NCBI GenBank assembly: GCA_008711295.1
Contig: VUYV01000041.1
Coordinates: forward strand, 804,880 to 868,879
Direction of reading: 5' to 3'
DNA length: 64,000 nucleotides
Source of the DNA: Anarhynchus alexandrinus
Taxonomy: Eukaryota; Chordata; Aves; Charadriiformes; Charadriidae
Part shown: positions 38,301 to 47,640 of the stretch, piece after piece
Numbering within the stretch: the stretch's first letter is position 1
Layout: each line of letters starts with the position of its first letter
Notes under the pieces: model-generated
The model's database searches: none
The model's input: the letters and a program-made list of their open reading frames with translations, nothing else
Told to the model about the DNA's origin: nothing
Translations under genes and position numbers: made by a program

Positions 38301-41300
38301 TTCAAAAGTACCGACTTTTACATTTAGTACCTCTGTATACATACTTGGCAATGTCCATGTCCTTGTAAAAGTCTTGAGAAACATAACACACATCTTCTTT
38401 CACTTGATTAATTACATGTGTTTCATCCATAACATGTAGCTGCCTGTGAAAAACAAAAACCAAAACCACAGAAGTTTGAGAATAATTAAGTCTTAGCATC
38501 CATCCAGAAACCTGTCCAGTTTTCCAGTGGAAATGAGCAACCATAGTTTTCAAGATGCAGAAAGCTACTGTCTCAATATTTAAAACTTGCATTCAATTTA
38601 CAAAAGTATTCCTGGCCTATGGGAGTTCAGTATTTTCCCATTGCATGGTTCAATAAATACAAACATCTGCTTGCATTTGCCCAAAGTCTTCATAACAAGC
38701 ATAGCCATAATTCTGCAGTTAGTTCTACTACCAAAGACCTTTACCTAGATAAAGTTCCAAGCTAAAGGATCCTAATGAAAAGTTGATCCTATTGAATGTT
38801 ATTTGTGGCATTGACAGAATCAGTTAGCCAACCGACTGATGATCTACTGAGACATCTCAGAAAACATGTAAGGACTTGGATAATTGTGAACACACAGGTA
38901 ACCTCAGCAACTTCAAAAGCACTGGCACTTTAAAAACTAACAGCCTAATTCTTCAAAGAGCTTACGCTCATCTTAATTCATCTTGAGCTTAAGCTCGAGA
39001 TGGCAGCCACCAGATTATAACAGACAAAAATTCCCTTCTCCTTTAAAGAGCATTTAATCTAAAATTCACAGAACCAGTAACAATACCCCCACAAACTTCT
39101 AGCTCATTTCATACCAAGTCTCAAGATGATGATCAGCATGCTTTACCTGTAAGAGATGATCTCCTTCAGATGGTTGGTTAAGAGTTTTCCTCCAACATTA
39201 ATCCTACAGAAAAGGAGTAACACATGGAATTCTGTCATTATTAACTTCAGGCATAGCAAACAATTATTCTAGAAAATATATACTGCAGTTTACCTGATGA
39301 TTGCCTCTTTCTTCTTTTTACTTCTACAATAAGGTACAATGTGTGTAAAAGAGTATCCACTATCCACAATGATACAACACAGCTCAGATGGATTATCCCG
39401 GAAATACCTATGCGCACTAAGAGCTCCAGCTGAAATACAGAAAATTTCATTTAATTTTTACATAAATATACACTTTTAGAATTTACATTGATATGAAAGT
39501 GTACTTGCTTCATATTTTAAATGCCTTTGACAGACTTCCAAGACCTCGCACCATAATACTACAGCCAACACGAATTAATTTTGACAGTGGATAAAATTAA
39601 GTATCGTATATGCCCCCATTTATTCTTGTTCAAGAATTCCAGACCATTTTCAGTTTCCTCTCCTAAAGTCCAAGCAGACTGATCACACCACAATTTATCA
39701 AAGCTACCCTGTGTCCAACTATCTTTTAGAAGGGTTGTGATGTCATTTACACCTTCCCTGTAAGATACATTTCATGATTGTTACACTACATTTTATTTGC
39801 TAATAGGAAACAAAACCAAACAAAAACCCACCACCCCCCAAAAAAAGGAAAGGTATCAAAGTCCTCATCCAAATCTTTGGTAGACTTTCTTAAGTGCTAA
39901 CCTGTTTCAAAATCCATCTGTTATCTCTGTCATCCTGACTCTCCTCAGATTTCCTTTAATTATATACTATAACATTCTTAACAAAGTAGTAGAAGAGTGT
40001 AGCTGAAATTTCTTAAAAAAATAAATTGTTTAATCCAGTTAGAGTACATATAGGAGCATATTACTCAAGAGCCAGGAGGGAAGCAAAGTAATTTATTCAC
40101 CACCTTTACATATATACATATGTGCATATGCATGCATGCATATTTATTTATTTATTTACAAGGTTAACCTTCAAAATATATAAACGTGAACTTGAAGGAA
40201 ACAGACTTACCATTTACTCTAAGAACTGCTTGAAATTGATATTCTTCAAACAGAATTTCATTCATGGATTCTTGTATTGAACTGAAGTTAAAATAAGGTT
40301 CGGTAATAATAATATTGGTATCTACAAAATCCACCTATGAAAAATACATTAAGATTGCCATTACACAAAACTTAGAAATTAATACTCTTTTACCATATTT
40401 TGCAGCAGTTGAAGATCATGTAAATCTGAAGACATGATTACCACTTGCTGTATCTGTTTGGAGAAGCTAGGCTTAGAAAGTTTTAGTTTTGTTAAAGACT
40501 TCATGACCAGTGATAGAACTTTGTCAAATTGATGGGTGAAAACATAATAGAAGGGAACACCTTCATACATATTCTGCTCCTGCAGAACTGTATCCAACAT
40601 TCTAAAGAGGTAACCTTAAAGGAACACTACATACTAACCTAAGATACTTTACACTAATCCTGTCAACTACAGAAAGATAAGTCTCTTCAACAGCTCAGCA
40701 CTTGCATCAGAGTCCTGCGCAAAGTAGAATCAATAATAAAACTCCCAGTGACCTCTAATGAGGCCAGCAAAAGATCCCAGACTTTCCGCATTTATTGATA
40801 TCTCAAACTCCTTTAAAGAGGACTTCAGAGGGTTACTTCAACCATAACTGGATATGGCCCTAAATGTATTACCAGCTGCATCTCTCTTAACCCATGAAAA
40901 AGAATTAAAAATAAATTCTCCTTGCAACCATGACTAAATTGAATCTAATTCTAAAACTAAAATGAAAGCTAAGTATCAAAAGCCAGTACTGTATATTTTT
41001 ATGTAGGGAGAGTAGGATATTTTGAGGCATTACTTTCATTCTCAGGACCATTCTGCCTCCTAGGTGTTACAAAAAACCAAAAACTTTCTGAGTATATAAC
41101 AATACTTTTTTTTTAAGAAAAATTAAAAGGGAAGCCTTACTACACTTCTTGTGCTAAATCCAGTTCATGTGAGAAATAAGAAAAATTAAGTATCAGATAT
41201 TTATATTTTATACACTCAACTTACCCATAGGCAGAAAATAGTTTGCCAAAGATGGTTACTTAATGTGTATGTCTTTTGGCCTACTGACCTAGCTCATCAC

Positions 41301-43957
41301 TCTCTTTTACATCAACAGTTTCTTGATCTCTAAACCACGCTGTATCTGTCTATACTTATTATTTTTCACTAACTTGAACTCTTAATTATATTGATATGAA
41401 TTCCTTAACATATATGAACTGAACTCAGTATGATCACACACAACTGAAAAATTTAAATGTTTTTTAAATTCCTACACTAGAGCTCAAAGTAAAAATTTTC
41501 TTCAGTTTGCAAAAAATCAAATCCCTGTGATTTCTAATTGAACGGACTCTTAAAAAGAACAGTAAGCTCACCAGTTCTATTTAATATTTGATGTCCTTAT
41601 GTTAATTCCATTAGTCAGTATTTAACCTACATAAAATCTGTAATTAAAAAAAAAAAGCTCTTACTTGATACATTTCTTTTCCAAAAAGATAATCCCAAAC
41701 CTGTCTCTGGACATCCCAGTTCACCAAGTAACCCTGCAGGATTTAGAAAAAAAATACACTATTTTAGAAAATAAAATCATACTTTAAAAAAACCCCAACA
41801 ATTACTAGAAATAAAAAAATGTCAAGAGATTGATAGACTGGTAATATAAAGAAATTTGAGAGTAAAAATGTCTAAATTCACATTTCTATGCTAAGGACTA
41901 AATGTTACATAGGACAAAAAATGTTGCAAATATTCCCCATCAATGTGTTAATTACTACGCTACAAAAACAATGTAAATTGTGTTTCCTATATACATAATT
42001 CTCTGACAGAAGCCTGTCAGTCTGACCTCAGTGCCAGCGAACGTTATGGAGCAGATCATTTTGAGCACCATCACATGGTACGTACAGGACAAACCTCATC
42101 TCCTTCTATAGCAAGGTGACCTGCTTAGTGGATGAGGGAAAAGCTGTGGACGTTGTCTACCTAGACTTTAGTAAAGCCTTTAACACCGTTTCCCACAGCA
42201 TTCTCCTAGAGAAACTGGCTGCTTATGGCATGGATGGGCATACTCTTCCCTGGGTAAAAAAACACATTGATGTGCTGAGGCCAATGGTATGAGGTTCAAG
42301 AAAGTCAACTGCCGGGTCCTGTGCTTGGGTCGCAACAACCCCATGCAGCGCTACAGGCTTGGGGAAGAGTGTCTGGAAAGCTGCTCAGTGGAAAAGGACC
42401 TGGGAGTGTTGGTCGACAGCTGCCTGAATATGAGCCAGCAGTGTGCCCAGGTGGCCAAGAAGGCCAACAGCATCGTGGCCTCTATCAGAAACGCCTGTGG
42501 CCAGCAGGACTAGGGAAGCGATCGTCCCCCTGTACTCAGCACTGGTGACGCTGCATCTCGAATACTGTGTTCAGTTCTGGGTCCCTCATTACAGGAGTGA
42601 CCTCGAGGTGCTGGAGCATGTCCAGAGAAGGGCAACAAAGTCAGGGGTGTGGAGAACAAGTCTTATGAGGAGTGGCTGAGAAAACTGGGATTGTTTAGCC
42701 TGGAGAAAAGGAGGTTGAGAGAACTTAGTGCTCTCTACAACTACCTGAAATGAGGTTGTAGAGAAGTGGGGGTTGGTCTCTTTTCCCAAGTAGCAAGCAA
42801 TAGGACAAGAGGAAACAGCCTCAAGTTGCGCCACGGCAGGTTTAGATTGGACATTAAGAAAAATGTCATCAGCAAATGTGTTGTCGAGCACTGGAACAGG
42901 CTGCCCAGGGAAGTGGTTCAGTCACCATCCCTGGAGGTATTTAAAAGACGTGTAGACATGGTGCTCAGGGACATGGTTTAGTGGTGGACTTGGCAGGGTT
43001 AGGTTTACAGTTGGACTTGATGATCTTAAGGGTCTTTTGCAAACTAAATAACTCTATGACTGTAAACTTCACACTGCCAAATTTGATTCTTGTATGATAC
43101 CACATATAACCCTGCAGCTGAGGCATATTGTATGAAAACTATTCCTTAAAACACCAATTTACATTTGACTATAATGTTAAACTCAGGATATCTTACTTAC
43201 TTTCTGAAAAGGGAGAATATAGAAAAGACCAGAGGGATCTTTAATTTCATCCAGTTGATTTGCCGTAAAGGTTTTCAAGCGTGCAGTCTTTGATCTGAAC
43301 TGACAGTTGGGAATAACGCTGGAAAAGATTGGGAACTCCGCTATTCAACACAATATGAGACACGTTGTTTGTCTTTACACTACTTTCATAATTGTATACT
43401 TTCAATAATATTTTTGCTACTGCGTTTTGCTTTAATCCCTTTATTGGAGCGAGTTACGAGGGGAAATTTCTAATTTCTGACGCCTCCGGCGCAGAGGAGA
43501 AACCTCTTGGAAAAACAAACCAAACCCCCCTGCACACCGCACTGAGGGACACACACACACACACACACCCCGCCCAGGCCCCGCCACCCCCCGGGACTGA
43601 CTGACACACACATACACAAACACACACCCACCCACCCCTCCATGGGCTGTGGGGGACGGTGTAATGGTCCCGCCGGCCGCGCGCCGCAGGGGCGGGGCCC
43701 GGCACCCGCCGCAGGGGCGGGGCCCCAGGCTGGGCCTTTCCCCGGCCAGCGCAGGCGCGGCTGGCGGCCCGCTGGCCGGTGGAGGGGCTGAGGGAAAGGA
43801 GCGGCGGCCTCCCCTGCGCCCAGGCGCCGGCGGGGAGTAGCGGAGCGATAAGGAGAACGCCCGTCCCGCCGCCCGTCCCGTCCCCTCACCTGACGTTCGC
43901 GTGGCTGTAGCCGATCTTGGCGTTGTAGGCGCCGTTATCCAGCACCAGCGTCGCCAT
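35206..43957 (-). CDS. ACTR6: ACTR6 (ARP6), actin-related protein 6 (11 exons, complete, 396 aa)
   Basis: Nuclear actin-related protein, known as a subunit of the SRCAP/SWR1-type remodeller that exchanges H2A for H2A.Z. Exons in transcript order: 43957-43890, 43318-43201, 41733-41665, 40334-40211, 39429-39294, 39203-39147, 38443-38345, 38157-38079, 37381-37210, 36274-36136, 35335-35206. They total 1191 nt, giving 396 residues plus a TAG stop, the family length. Actin-fold motifs are present: phosphate 1 [15 protein letters not shown] (residues 4-18), phosphate 2 [13 protein letters not shown] (147-159) and the nucleotide-binding [13 protein letters not shown] (317-329). The C-terminus is CEEKFDI. 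All junctions are GT..AG and in phase, and no lesion is seen. The start has A at -3 and G at +4. It converges with DEPDC4 and diverges from BLTP3B. Confidence 0.98.
36136..36274 (-). CDS. ACTR6: ACTR6 exon 10
   Basis: Acceptor TTTTACAG, donor GTAAGT. Encodes [20 protein letters not shown] through [10 protein letters not shown]; this is the TGGN nucleotide-binding motif. Confidence 0.97.
37108..37188. repeat. A/C-rich low-complexity tract with short CA repeat
   Basis: Runs of AAAC and CCAAA units followed by ACACACACACAC, in ACTR6 intron 8-9 sequence just upstream (plus coordinates) of exon 9. On the transcribed sense it is a T/G-rich tract about 20-100 nt past the exon 9 donor. Confidence 0.7.
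37210..37381 (-). CDS. ACTR6: ACTR6 exon 9
   Basis: Acceptor AATTTAG, donor GTATAA. Encodes [20 protein letters not shown], then [18 protein letters not shown] (the counterpart of actin's GNERFRCPEALFQPS) to SIQNLPE. Confidence 0.97.
38079..38157 (-). CDS. ACTR6: ACTR6 exon 8
   Basis: Acceptor TCTTTCAG, donor GTAATG. Encodes [20 protein letters not shown] and IKKGFCK; the ARP6-specific DYVLPDF segment is present. Confidence 0.97.
38345..38443 (-). CDS. ACTR6: ACTR6 exon 7
   Basis: Acceptor TTTCACAG, donor GTATGT. Encodes [20 protein letters not shown] and [12 protein letters not shown]. The open frame continues past the donor by chance. Confidence 0.97.
39147..39203 (-). CDS. ACTR6: ACTR6 exon 6
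   Basis: Short 57-nt exon with acceptor TTCTGTAG and donor GTAAAG. Encodes [20 protein letters not shown]. The GGK..TN..KE pattern corresponds to actin's GGRDLTDYL region. Confidence 0.97.
39294..39429 (-). CDS. ACTR6: ACTR6 exon 5
   Basis: Acceptor ATTTCAG, donor GTAAAC. Encodes [20 protein letters not shown], the phosphate-2 loop and the KKKKEAII stretch. An ATG-initiated frame overlapping this exon is in another frame. Confidence 0.97.
40110..40160. repeat. Alternating-purine/pyrimidine and ATTT low-complexity tract
   Basis: TATATACATATGTGCATATG followed by CATGCATGCATA and ATTTATTTATTTA, in ACTR6 intron 4 (sense numbering) about 50 bp from the exon 4 donor. Confidence 0.6.
40211..40334 (-). 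CDS. ACTR6: ACTR6 exon 4
   Basis: Acceptor TTTCATAG, donor GTAAGT. Encodes [20 protein letters not shown] to FQAVLRVN (residues 86-126), including the TEPYFN segment that corresponds to actin's TEAPLN. Confidence 0.97.
41665..41733 (-). CDS. ACTR6: ACTR6 exon 3
   Basis: Acceptor CCTGCAG, donor GTAAGA. Exactly 23 codons, [20 protein letters not shown] and MYQ (residues 63-85), phase 0 at both ends. Confidence 0.97.
42003..43064 (+). mobile_element. CR1 LINE, 3' third, internally deleted, pseudogenised
   Basis: About 1.06 kb in ACTR6 intron 2, antisense to the gene. In order: reverse-transcriptase pieces [20 protein letters not shown] at about 42115-42174, then, after a jump at about 42262-42280, [56 protein letters not shown] and [12 protein letters not shown], then the 3'UTR. 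Several frameshifts and stops break the frame. The catalytic FADD block falls in the deleted part. It is the longest CR1 copy in the window. Confidence 0.93.
43201..43318 (-). CDS. ACTR6: ACTR6 exon 2
   Basis: Acceptor TTTTCCAG, donor GTAAGT. Encodes [20 protein letters not shown] to [10 protein letters not shown] (residues 23-62). Confidence 0.97.
43545..43570. repeat. (CA)n microsatellite
   Basis: About 11 CA units with a further broken CA-rich stretch to 43632, in ACTR6 intron 1. Confidence 0.9.
43890..43957 (-). CDS. ACTR6: ACTR6 exon 1
   Basis: Encodes [20 protein letters not shown] and NV plus two bases, then donor GTGAGG. It lies within the CpG island; the much longer minus-strand frame through this region is a GC-rich shadow. 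Confidence 0.97.
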
Positions 43958-44015
43958 GTTCCCCACGGCGCCACGGCCGCCGCCGTCCCAGTATTGATCC
44001 GCCACCGCCGTGGAT

Positions 44016-44034
44016 CTCTATGGTTACCATAGAG
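44016..44034. promoter_or_regulatory. 19-bp perfect palindrome with X-box-like half sites
   Basis: CTCTATGGTTACCATAGAG has 9-bp arms around a single T, about 60 bp upstream of the ACTR6 ATG. The GGTTACCAT core resembles an RFX X-box half site. It may lie in the 5'UTR or at the start site. Confidence 0.5.
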
Positions 44035-44132
44035 CGGAGGAGCAGCGCCCGCGCGTTGCCTGATGGGACGCAGGAGTGCCGCGGGAGCCGCCTCCGGCCG
44101 CGCACCCGCCTCTGCCGCGAGACGCTGGCCGC

Positions 44133-44140
44133 TCACGTGA
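44133..44140. promoter_or_regulatory. TCACGTGA E-box
   Basis: Perfect 8-bp palindrome with a CACGTG core, of the type bound by USF and MiT/TFE factors, about 180 bp upstream of the ACTR6 ATG. Function is inferred from sequence and position only. Confidence 0.45.
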
Positions 44141-44227
44141 TGCCGGTGACGCTTGGCGAAGCTGCGGAGGCTATTGGTCGGGCGTGACCCAGAAGCTCTC
44201 GCCAACCAGACGGTGGGGGGAGGGGGT

Positions 44228-44240
44228 TGACGTGGCGTCA
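44228..44240. promoter_or_regulatory. TGACGTGGCGTCA CRE/ATF-like palindrome
   Basis: Two CRE half sites (TGACG and CGTCA) spaced by TGG; the left half reads TGACGTGG, as in an ATF6/XBP1-type element. About 275 bp upstream of the ACTR6 ATG. Confidence 0.45.
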
Positions 44241-44607
44241 CCTCGTCGAGCGCAAGCCCCGGCGCCGTTCCCTGCGGGCTCGGTGCGCCTGCGCGGGCAG
44301 CTCTGACCCCCCCCCCCGGCCCCGGGTGGCGGGAGGGGGCGGCTGCCGGGCAGCTCCAGCCCTGCGGCGGCGGCGGCGACGGCGGCTGCGGCGGGGGGTG
44401 GGGGGAGTCGCCCTCTCCCAGCAGGGGCACAGCGGGTTATTACCGCGAGAGCCCGGGGGGCGCGAGCCCTTCTCCGGTGTGTATCATCATTATTTTACTG
44501 TTGTTCTCAGCGTGCTGTAATTAACACTTTTATTATAAATAGCATAAAAACCCAATGGTATTGGTGTTCGCTGTCACGGACAGGGTGTTGTTACTACGCC
44601 CCTGTTT

Positions 44608-45366
44608 GGAATCGCAGAGCCGCAGAGCAGCCCAGGCTGGAAGGGATCTCGAAGGACCTTCTGGTCCGACCGTCCGTGGGAAAGGGCGCCGAGGTGAGAC
44701 GATCTCGCGCCCTGTCCAGCTGCATCTTGAAAACCTCCAGCGGTAGGGACTCCACCACATCCCTTCGGAGGTTGTTTCAGTGGTTGATTGTTCTCACTAT
44801 AAAAAAAAAAAATAAAAAAATTCCTTATATTGAGATGAAACCTGTCCCAGTGCCACCTGTACCTGTTGCGCCTTGTCTTCTTGTGGAGAAAGAGCCTCCA
44901 TCCTCTTTGTAGCCACATTTTACATACTGGAATATTGTGATAAGGTTCTCCCTGAGCCGCTTCTCCAGGGAGAAAAGGCCTAATTCCTTCAGTCCTTTCT
45001 CATAGGGCAGGTTCTGCAGCCATCTTCATGGTCCTCATTTGGACCCTTTCCAGTCTGTCCATGTCTTTTTTGAATTGTGGGGACCAGAACTGGACACAGT
45101 ACTCCAGGTGTGGCCTGACAAGCACTGAGCAGAGTGGGATGATGACATCTCTGTCCCTGCTAGTAATGCCCCCGCAGATGCAGCCCAGGATCCGATTTGC
45201 ATTTGTTGCTGCAGCGGCGCACTGCTGACTCCTGTTCAGTTTGTCCACCAGCACCCCCAGGTCCCTTTCAGCAGGGTTGCTCCACTGCCACACAGATCCT
45301 AACCTGTACTGGGCTCTTTGGTTATGTCCTCCCAGGTGTAGGATCTTTCTCTTGTCTTTATGAAGA
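44608..45366 (-). mobile_element. CR1 LINE 3' fragment, antisense
   Basis: The plus strand starts GGAATCGCAGAGCCGCAGAG (complement of the 3' terminus). It follows the CR1 consensus in order through ACCAGAACTGGACACAGTAC, CTCCAGGTGTGGCCTGACAA and the GGTTGCTCCACTGCC area to about TGTCTTTATGAAG. An A-rich insertion is at 44802-44820. Minus-strand frame 45000-45293 carries degenerate reverse-transcriptase C-terminal sequence ([20 protein letters not shown]). Confidence 0.93.
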
Positions 45367-47261
45367 ATTTTGCTTTATTTATGTGTTTTACTTACCATCA
45401 CTGGTATCTTTGTCATTATCCAATAAAATAGGAAGTGAATTACGGTTTTGTATCTGTATGCAATTCGCTTTCCTGGAAACACCAGACCTTAAAAATAAGT
45501 GCTACTCTACATGATTACTCTTTACACTAACAAATATCAAATGTCTTTCCGTGAGCCAGGATGTTCAGCAGAACACACGCAATCTGATTTTAGACCAATC
45601 CACTTTACGTGCTTACCAGTTTCTTAAGGACAGCATCCTTAATCCCCAGATACATTCTTTGGTTCTTGAGGAGAGGTCATAGGAATTAACAAAAGCCTGT
45701 TGTTCCAGTTCAGGGGTTTCTGAATTCTTTTAAAGAACACTGTAAAGTGTTGGTTGTTCTCTTTCTTTGCCCCCCAACAGGTATAGTAATAGTAAATTTT
45801 GGTGACAATTGTGACAAATGCTTTAGGTATTCACAGTGTTACAGGGAAACATAAGATATTACTCTCAAAATCACATAATTGTTGCTTTGTCCTTTTATTA
45901 ATAATATAAGTTTCTTAGAAGAATAATTCAGACACAAAAAAAAATCATTATAGCTATTCCTAACTTTTGTCTTGTGAAATTAAAGGTGAAACCCAGAATT
46001 TAATTAATTACTTTTTTCTTCTAGATACTAGCTCCAGCTCTGTGAGATTTCATCTGTTAACATTTAATGACTTGTATTGAATTCAAAGTTACTTTTGCAT
46101 TTTTTTCAGTACCTACAGGACAATTGCCAGGCTCTTAACAGTTCACTTAGATTTATGTGTAGTGGTTAGTATACATAAATATTTAAAATCTCTGGGAAAT
46201 AAAGTTGGTATATTTACTGTCATTGCTTACTGAGGCCAACTCACATACATATTTATTGAGTTTGTTTACATATTCACCCATATATTGCAGTGACACTTCT
46301 GATAATACTTTTTTTGTTGTTGACAGAGTACCTAGCAAAGACAAAGTCAGTAACATAGCAAGGACACATAAATATGACCTTCAAATGTCCACATGGTAGC
46401 AAACCTTGTGCATTGCCCCTTACAATAGCTTAGAATACATATCTTGTGATGCTCTCTAACTTTGAGTAATGGTCCATCAGACTGCTTAAGCCTTGCACAT
46501 CTGTATTTGAAGACAAATCCTTCGTTATCGTTTGCATCATCCATATGAAGCCAGGCTGAATTTCTCATTCTGCACATATGAAACAGCACTCACTGAAAAC
46601 AAATCAGAGCTTCTTAGGTCATATTTTATTTGTTCTTTTTCCACATTTTCCACTGCTTTATTTAATGGGACAAACAAAGAATATTTTTGTTAATTCTGTG
46701 ACTTTCATGTTTCTGAAGTAGCTTGGGCTCTAGTTATGTTTCTTTTTTTCTTTCAAGTCCATTTCAGTTTTTACAGTTAAGGAATCCGCATGACCACATG
46801 AAAAATCAAATTCAGTCTGCACACCCTGTATAAAGCACACAGCTGCTTATTTGCTCTGCTCTGTGGGCATGTGCGGCCTCAGAATGACTGAACAGCGCCA
46901 GCTACAGAATTTGCAGGTTGTTTAGAGCATCCAAAGAAAGTTATCGTTGAGGAAGAAGTTACTGCATTCTTCGACCCTGACACAGGGGGGTGTTATCCTG
47001 GACTTAGCATCCATAAACGGAACCCCATGCACCTTTCTTTATCTAGGTGGTGGTGAAGGTCAGGCTGGTGGATGAGATGACTGCCTGATGGGAAACTGTA
47101 CATCCTTGGGTTCTTGGGTCTTCTATTGAATGGAAAGAGTTCACAAATGGGCCCTAGAAATTACCTGTGGTAAATATAAGCCAAAATTATTCTTTGAGAA
47201 CATTTTAGTATCCTAGATACACTCACAAGTGGGATTCTTTCCTGGTAACATGAGTTCCAGT

Positions 47262-47640
47262 TGCTCTGTAAGGGAGGGAAGCCAGGAGCTGAGGCGAATA
47301 CTGTGGCCAGCAAGGCAGGACCTTGCCAGCCAGGGCCTGTCCCACCACCCCCAGCCAGGGAGCAGGGCAGGCAGGGGTGGGAGGGCAGCCCAGAGCCCAG
47401 GCCATCAGGCAAGTGTCTGAAGATGAAGCAGGTCAAGCACAGAAGTCAATCCTCAGGTCAGGGTCAGGATCAGGTGTGGTAGGGTGAACAAGGGACAGAC
47501 ATAGCCCAGAGGTCACCAGGGAGGTCCATGGTGACCAGGCAGATCTGAAGTCAAGATGAAACATCAGTGTGTCAGGCTTCAGATCAGCAGGACTCACAGC
47601 AATACGTGTGATGATCTGAGACTACAACCACCCCTTCCTT
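47262..47640. repeat. Unclassified GC-richer repeat-like block
   Basis: GC-richer than its surroundings, with internally similar phrases (TCAGGTCAGGGTCAGGATCA; GGTCACCAGGGAGGTCCATG beside GGTGACCAGGCAG). It looks like an old interspersed repeat or LTR fragment, but I cannot name a family. Confidence 0.35.

Larger units (their letters stand above)
43640..44490. promoter_or_regulatory. ACTR6: CpG island: ACTR6 promoter
   Basis: CpG-dense block covering ACTR6 exon 1 and the sequence upstream of it. No TATA box. It includes repeated GGGGCGGGGCCC Sp1-type boxes at about 43690-43725 on the downstream side, an ATTGG (CCAAT on the minus strand) at 44173-44177 and the palindromic motifs listed separately. 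Confidence 0.85.

Noticed and set aside
42289..42981. Several overlapping frames of 71-100 residues
   Set aside because: They are broken pieces, and antisense shadows, of CR1 reverse-transcriptase sequence.
43441..44430. 329-residue minus-strand open frame
   Set aside because: It spans the ACTR6 CpG island; low stop-codon density in GC-rich DNA explains it. It is not in the ACTR6 frame throughout and has low-complexity P/A/R/G composition.
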